Part shown: positions 60,842 through 64,000 of the stretch, one piece after another
Layout: each line of letters begins with the position of its first letter
How positions within the stretch are numbered: the stretch's first letter is position 1
Origin: an uncultured Bacilli bacterium
Lineage (GTDB): Bacteria; Bacillota_I; Bacilli_A; RFN20; CAG-826
DNA length: 64,000 nucleotides
Direction of reading: 5' to 3'
Assembly (NCBI GenBank): GCA_934162685.1
Contig: CAKPJO010000001.1
Coordinates: 62,001 to 126,000 of the forward strand
The notes under the pieces: model-generated
Seen by the model: the letters and a program-made list of their open reading frames with translations, nothing else
What the model was told of the DNA's origin: nothing
The model's database searches: none
Position numbers and translations under genes: made by a program

Positions 60842-61276
60842 ATGAAATCAAAAGAATTTAAGAGATTTTTGAAAGCAGAAAAGAAATATAAAAAAGCACT
60901 TATTAAGTACATTAAGAAAGAGGAAAGTTCTTATGATTCTTATCAATTTCCTGCTATAATAATGATGATGCTTAAAAGAAGATTAGAGTACTATACACAA
61001 GGTGATAATGTGTGGCAATCAGAAGATAGTCAAAAATTAGTGATTAAATCACTAGAAAAAGCCGTATCATTAGGTGAATATGCTCTCGATGATTATAATT
61101 TTTATTATGAGGATGAAAAAGAATTCTTCAATAGAATGGATTATGAACCATTAGATTTTAAAGATTATCCTCATCATACAATAGAAGAAAAATATGAGAT
61201 GTTTGAAAAAGAAAGAACAGCTTACAAGCAATGGTTTGCATACATTGCAGAACATTTTGATGAATGGTGGGATTAA
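60842..61276 (+). CDS. Hypothetical charged helical protein
   Basis: A 144-residue protein (MKSKEFKRFLKAEKKYKKAL) with a basic start and acidic, tyrosine- and tryptophan-rich end. AAGAAAGGAAAG precedes ATG. It lies between the tRNA and a terminator. No family is recognised. Confidence 0.65.
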   Translation: MKSKEFKRFLKAEKKYKKALIKYIKKEESSYDSYQFPAIIMMMLKRRLEYYTQGDNVWQSEDSQKLVIKSLEKAVSLGEYALDDYNFYYEDEKEFFNRMDYEPLDFKDYPHHTIEEKYEMFEKERTAYKQWFAYIAEHFDEWWD

Positions 61277-61308
61277 TAATCTTATCGTTCTGAACTATTA
61301 TATATAGT

Positions 61309-61336
61309 AAGGTTGCTTTTATAGCAACCTTTTTTT
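61309..61336 (+). terminator. Rho-independent terminator
   Basis: AAGGTTGC (61309-61316) pairs with GCAACCTT (61324-61331), followed by a T-run to 61336. It closes the RNA-tRNA unit. Confidence 0.85.
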
Positions 61337-61406
61337 ATGTTTAAAAAAACAATTAAATTAATAATAAAATGTCCCTTTTATTTCTTAGGGAGAAGGAGGA
61401 GTCTTT

Positions 61407-64000
61407 ATGGCTGAGAATTATACAGAAAGAGATATGTTTCCCACGGTACAGTCTGGTAAAAAATATAATATTCAAGGTGTTATTAGAGAAACTGAGAGGA
61501 TTATAGAGAATATAAATCAAACATTAGATTGGTTGAGTAGAGCAAAAGATCTTTCTGAAACAGTTTCTACAAAAAACGCTATTGAAGAGCAGCAAAAACA
61601 ACATGTTGCATTACATGAAGAAGTTGTGAAGTTTTTATCATTAATAAAGTCTCCAGCAGAAGAAAATATAAGAGATGAGTTCATTGCGGAAGCATATGAT
61701 CAAATAGTTACGGATTTAACTAATGCTCAAAATAGTTTGAATAAATTTAGCAATAAATTCCCAACAGCAGATGCTATTGCAAAAGCAAATGAAACTAAAG
61801 CAGCTAAGAAAAAACAAGATAGTATTCAAAAAATGATTACGGGAATATTTGGTAATCAAAAAACATACAAATCTTTAACTACAAAAGATTTTGAATTCAG
61901 ATTGAAAAAATCAGGATATACCCAAGAAGATTTAAAAAATCTAAAAACAGATTTACGAGAGTTGATGAAAGGATTAGATAAGGACAGCGTAGATTATAAG
62001 CAATATCAGCAAATGATTAAAGGAATAGATAATTATAGCATTAAATTAAAAAGAACTTATACTCCAGAGGTATCACATAAACCAAAAGTCCAATATAAGT
62101 CTGGGGATGCGGCAAAGCGTTATAAAGAACTTGGTGATAATCTTAAAGAAAAACCAAAATCAGAGACAGTTAGGAATATCAGTAAATTATCTTCCTTTAG
62201 AGATAGAGCGGGTAAAACTTATGCTCCTGCACAAAAAAAAGATAAAGATTTAACCCGTAAATCAATTCCTTTTCAAACGGTAAAAAGAGATGTAAAAGCA
62301 AAAGACTTAGGTTCGAGACAATATAAATATTTTGAAATGGATCCTGCTGATCATTTTAGAGGAAAAGATTATAAGGTTTCTAAAAGGGAACAAAAAACTG
62401 AATTAAAAGAATTAGAGGCTGAAACAGGTCAAACTCCATATGTTGTTTCAAATAGTCAAGTGGCTAGGATGTTCTTACCAACTATTCAAAATAAAAATGA
62501 AACAAAATATAAGAATAGGTTAAAAGAAGCAGAAAAGAAATTAAAAGAAGCAGAAAAATTACAAGATGAAGATTTAATAGCCTTAAGAAAAAGAGAATAT
62601 ATTAGAGTAAGGGGAGCAGGAGTTTCAGAAGGAAATCCTGGAGGTTATGGTACTGCTCAACACGCTCTTTCAGAAGCGTATGCCACAGCATCTTTAAATA
62701 GAAAAAATGCTTGGAATTTACAATTAAAAGATTTTAGAGATTTAGATAAATTAGTAGATGAAATGTCTAAAAATCCAATCAAATGGCTTGAAGAACACGG
62801 AGGATTAGATTCCGAGCTAGCCACTTTGTTTACTGTAAATGCAAAGGGACAAATTTTATTAAAAGATACAGCGGCAACAGATATTAAAACTTGGATTTCT
62901 GAAGAAAAAGGAATGAACATTCAAGATACAGAAGTAACCGCTTCAGGTATGTATAAAACAAAAGGCGGAGAATATTTATTAACTCCAGGTCAAAGTGATT
63001 TATTAGTAGATGAGCGTGGCGAGCTTGTATATGTAGATACTAAATTCAGAAAAGAAACTGTTAGAACTTTAGAAGAATTTACACAAGCAATGGCTGCTAT
63101 TTTTTCTTTAAACGCAAAATTAGAGGCAACAGGCGAAGATAGAAGAATAAAAAAAGTTAAATTCGCTCATGTTGAACCAGGTTCTGGTAAAGTTTCTTAT
63201 AAAACTGTCGATGTTGGAGAATGGTCTATTAAAGAATATGCTTCTGTATTAGATATTGTGGGGCAGTTGAAATCTGGTAAAATAACACAAGGTCAAGCAA
63301 TAGCCATGCTTCCTCCACATGTTGCGGATATGTTTTGGGAGCAATTAGAGAACACATACGGTTATGGTCCTACTGCTAAAAAAGGGATGTATTTTATAGG
63401 CCCTGATGCTAGCGCAACTAATAAAGTCGTTAATAAAGAAATGGTGAAAAGAGGGACAAGAGATAAAACTTTAAATAGTCAAGGTTATCAATCTGTACTC
63501 AATCGTTTTGGTGGTACTGCTGCTATTGAAAAAATGTCAGGTAAAGATTTTGCTGCAAAAGAGAGAATAGAATTTGTGCAAAAAGCTTTAGGAGATTCAG
63601 GTAAAGATATTATTGAAGCAATGAAAACTGGAGATAAAGATAAAGTTCTTCAAGCTTTGGAAGATTATGGGCAAAGACTTAAAGATAATATAACGCAAGT
63701 TATTTCATATCAAGAATTTTATCGTCCTGCAAAAGGTGATCGTCCAGCAGGAACTACAACAAGAAATAAAATGGTTCAAGAGTGGGCCAGTGCAATGGCG
63801 GCAGGTGATGTCGACCAAGCTATGTCTATAGTTGAAGAATTTTCTGATATTATTAATTCGATAGAAGACCCAGAAGTTCGCAGACGAGTAGCTTATGGAA
63901 TGAGAGCACAAGGAAATAAAATGGTTCAAGAGGGAGATACCAGTGATAATGCAAATTTAATTCGTTTTGCTCAAGCATTAAACAAGAGGGGCAAAGTTAG
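61407..64000 (+). CDS. Giant tail-region protein with embedded PD-(D/E)XK nuclease (partial, 3' end outside)
   Basis: ATG 61407 with AAGGAGGAG upstream; open for 864 codons to the window edge. Residues 1-300 are charged and helical, with coiled-coil character. A Cas4/RecB-type nuclease core follows: GTAQHALSE (H419-x3-E423), GQSDLLVD (D531) and VYVDTKFR (D544-x-K546). The Tyr of a QxxxY motif is missing (Q560-AMAA). The last 200 residues are again helical and repetitive, with NKMVQE twice. Its place fits the tape measure or another ejected virion protein; the nuclease would then travel with the DNA. Which of these it is cannot be settled from this window. Confidence 0.7.
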   Translation, partial: MAENYTERDMFPTVQSGKKYNIQGVIRETERIIENINQTLDWLSRAKDLSETVSTKNAIEEQQKQHVALHEEVVKFLSLIKSPAEENIRDEFIAEAYDQIVTDLTNAQNSLNKFSNKFPTADAIAKANETKAAKKKQDSIQKMITGIFGNQKTYKSLTTKDFEFRLKKSGYTQEDLKNLKTDLRELMKGLDKDSVDYKQYQQMIKGIDNYSIKLKRTYTPEVSHKPKVQYKSGDAAKRYKELGDNLKEKPKSETVRNISKLSSFRDRAGKTYAPAQKKDKDLTRKSIPFQTVKRDVKAKDLGSRQYKYFEMDPADHFRGKDYKVSKREQKTELKELEAETGQTPYVVSNSQVARMFLPTIQNKNETKYKNRLKEAEKKLKEAEKLQDEDLIALRKREYIRVRGAGVSEGNPGGYGTAQHALSEAYATASLNRKNAWNLQLKDFRDLDKLVDEMSKNPIKWLEEHGGLDSELATLFTVNAKGQILLKDTAATDIKTWISEEKGMNIQDTEVTASGMYKTKGGEYLLTPGQSDLLVDERGELVYVDTKFRKETVRTLEEFTQAMAAIFSLNAKLEATGEDRRIKKVKFAHVEPGSGKVSYKTVDVGEWSIKEYASVLDIVGQLKSGKITQGQAIAMLPPHVADMFWEQLENTYGYGPTAKKGMYFIGPDASATNKVVNKEMVKRGTRDKTLNSQGYQSVLNRFGGTAAIEKMSGKDFAAKERIEFVQKALGDSGKDIIEAMKTGDKDKVLQALEDYGQRLKDNITQVISYQEFYRPAKGDRPAGTTTRNKMVQEWASAMAAGDVDQAMSIVEEFSDIINSIEDPEVRRRVAYGMRAQGNKMVQEGDTSDNANLIRFAQALNKRGKV

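Overview
The window is a stretch of a large, AT-rich tailed-phage genome. Nearly every start codon has an AAGGAGG-type ribosome binding site and several promoters match the vegetative TTGACA/TATAAT pattern, so the host is probably a low-GC Gram-positive bacterium (Bacillota). There are terminase, portal, prohead protease, HK97-type capsid and tail genes and no bacterial chromosomal genes, so I read it as phage throughout. The only tRNA is tRNA-Gln(UUG).

Layout. (1) 1-4,944, plus strand: a promoter, two small genes and a sigma-70-like factor, then 1.8 kb of repeat-rich gene-free DNA, then a short operon with a YopX-family protein. (2) 4,945-7,129: gene-free, with a strong promoter reading into about 0.9 kb of hairpin-rich sequence, a candidate large RNA. 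(3) 7,130-28,676, minus strand: about 40 small, mostly unrecognised genes, probably early or middle. Recognisable members are a Gp88-like protein, a PcfJ-like protein, a SprT-like metalloprotease, a cold-shock-like protein, ClpP and a Clp-type AAA+ ATPase. Nine of the genes have one or two copies of a conserved leader box (TTAAATAGGAACA on the minus strand). A 1.1-kb hyper-structured gene-free block lies at 27.4-28.5 kb. (4) 28,858-34,146, minus strand: a two-barrel (QDE-1/YonO-type) RNA polymerase with a 410-nt group I intron inside its catalytic loop, plus companion genes. (5) 34,147-34,883: an AT-rich divergent control region. (6) 34,884-64,000, plus strand: the late virion module. It runs from a metallophosphoesterase through small and large terminase (with a homing endonuclease between them), portal, ferritin-like protein, GAF-like membrane protein, protease/scaffold, decoration protein, major capsid, connectors, tail tube, a holin-like protein, a RuvC-like nuclease and a tyrosine recombinase. 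Next come tail-chaperone-position genes, an 0.8-kb structured RNA plus tRNA, and a very large protein (running off the window) that carries a PD-(D/E)XK nuclease core.

How it may fit together (inference). Host polymerase reads the 16-bp-spacer promoters, including one directly upstream of the phage RNA polymerase. The phage polymerase and sigma factor could then read the recurring non-host elements: the eleven-copy box in the minus cluster and a 39-bp repeat before two late operons.

The strongest observations are the intron that splits DYD|GD of the polymerase active site, the large structured RNA candidates, the eleven-copy leader box, and the nuclease embedded in the giant tail-region protein. 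All family calls come from reading motifs; no database search was possible.
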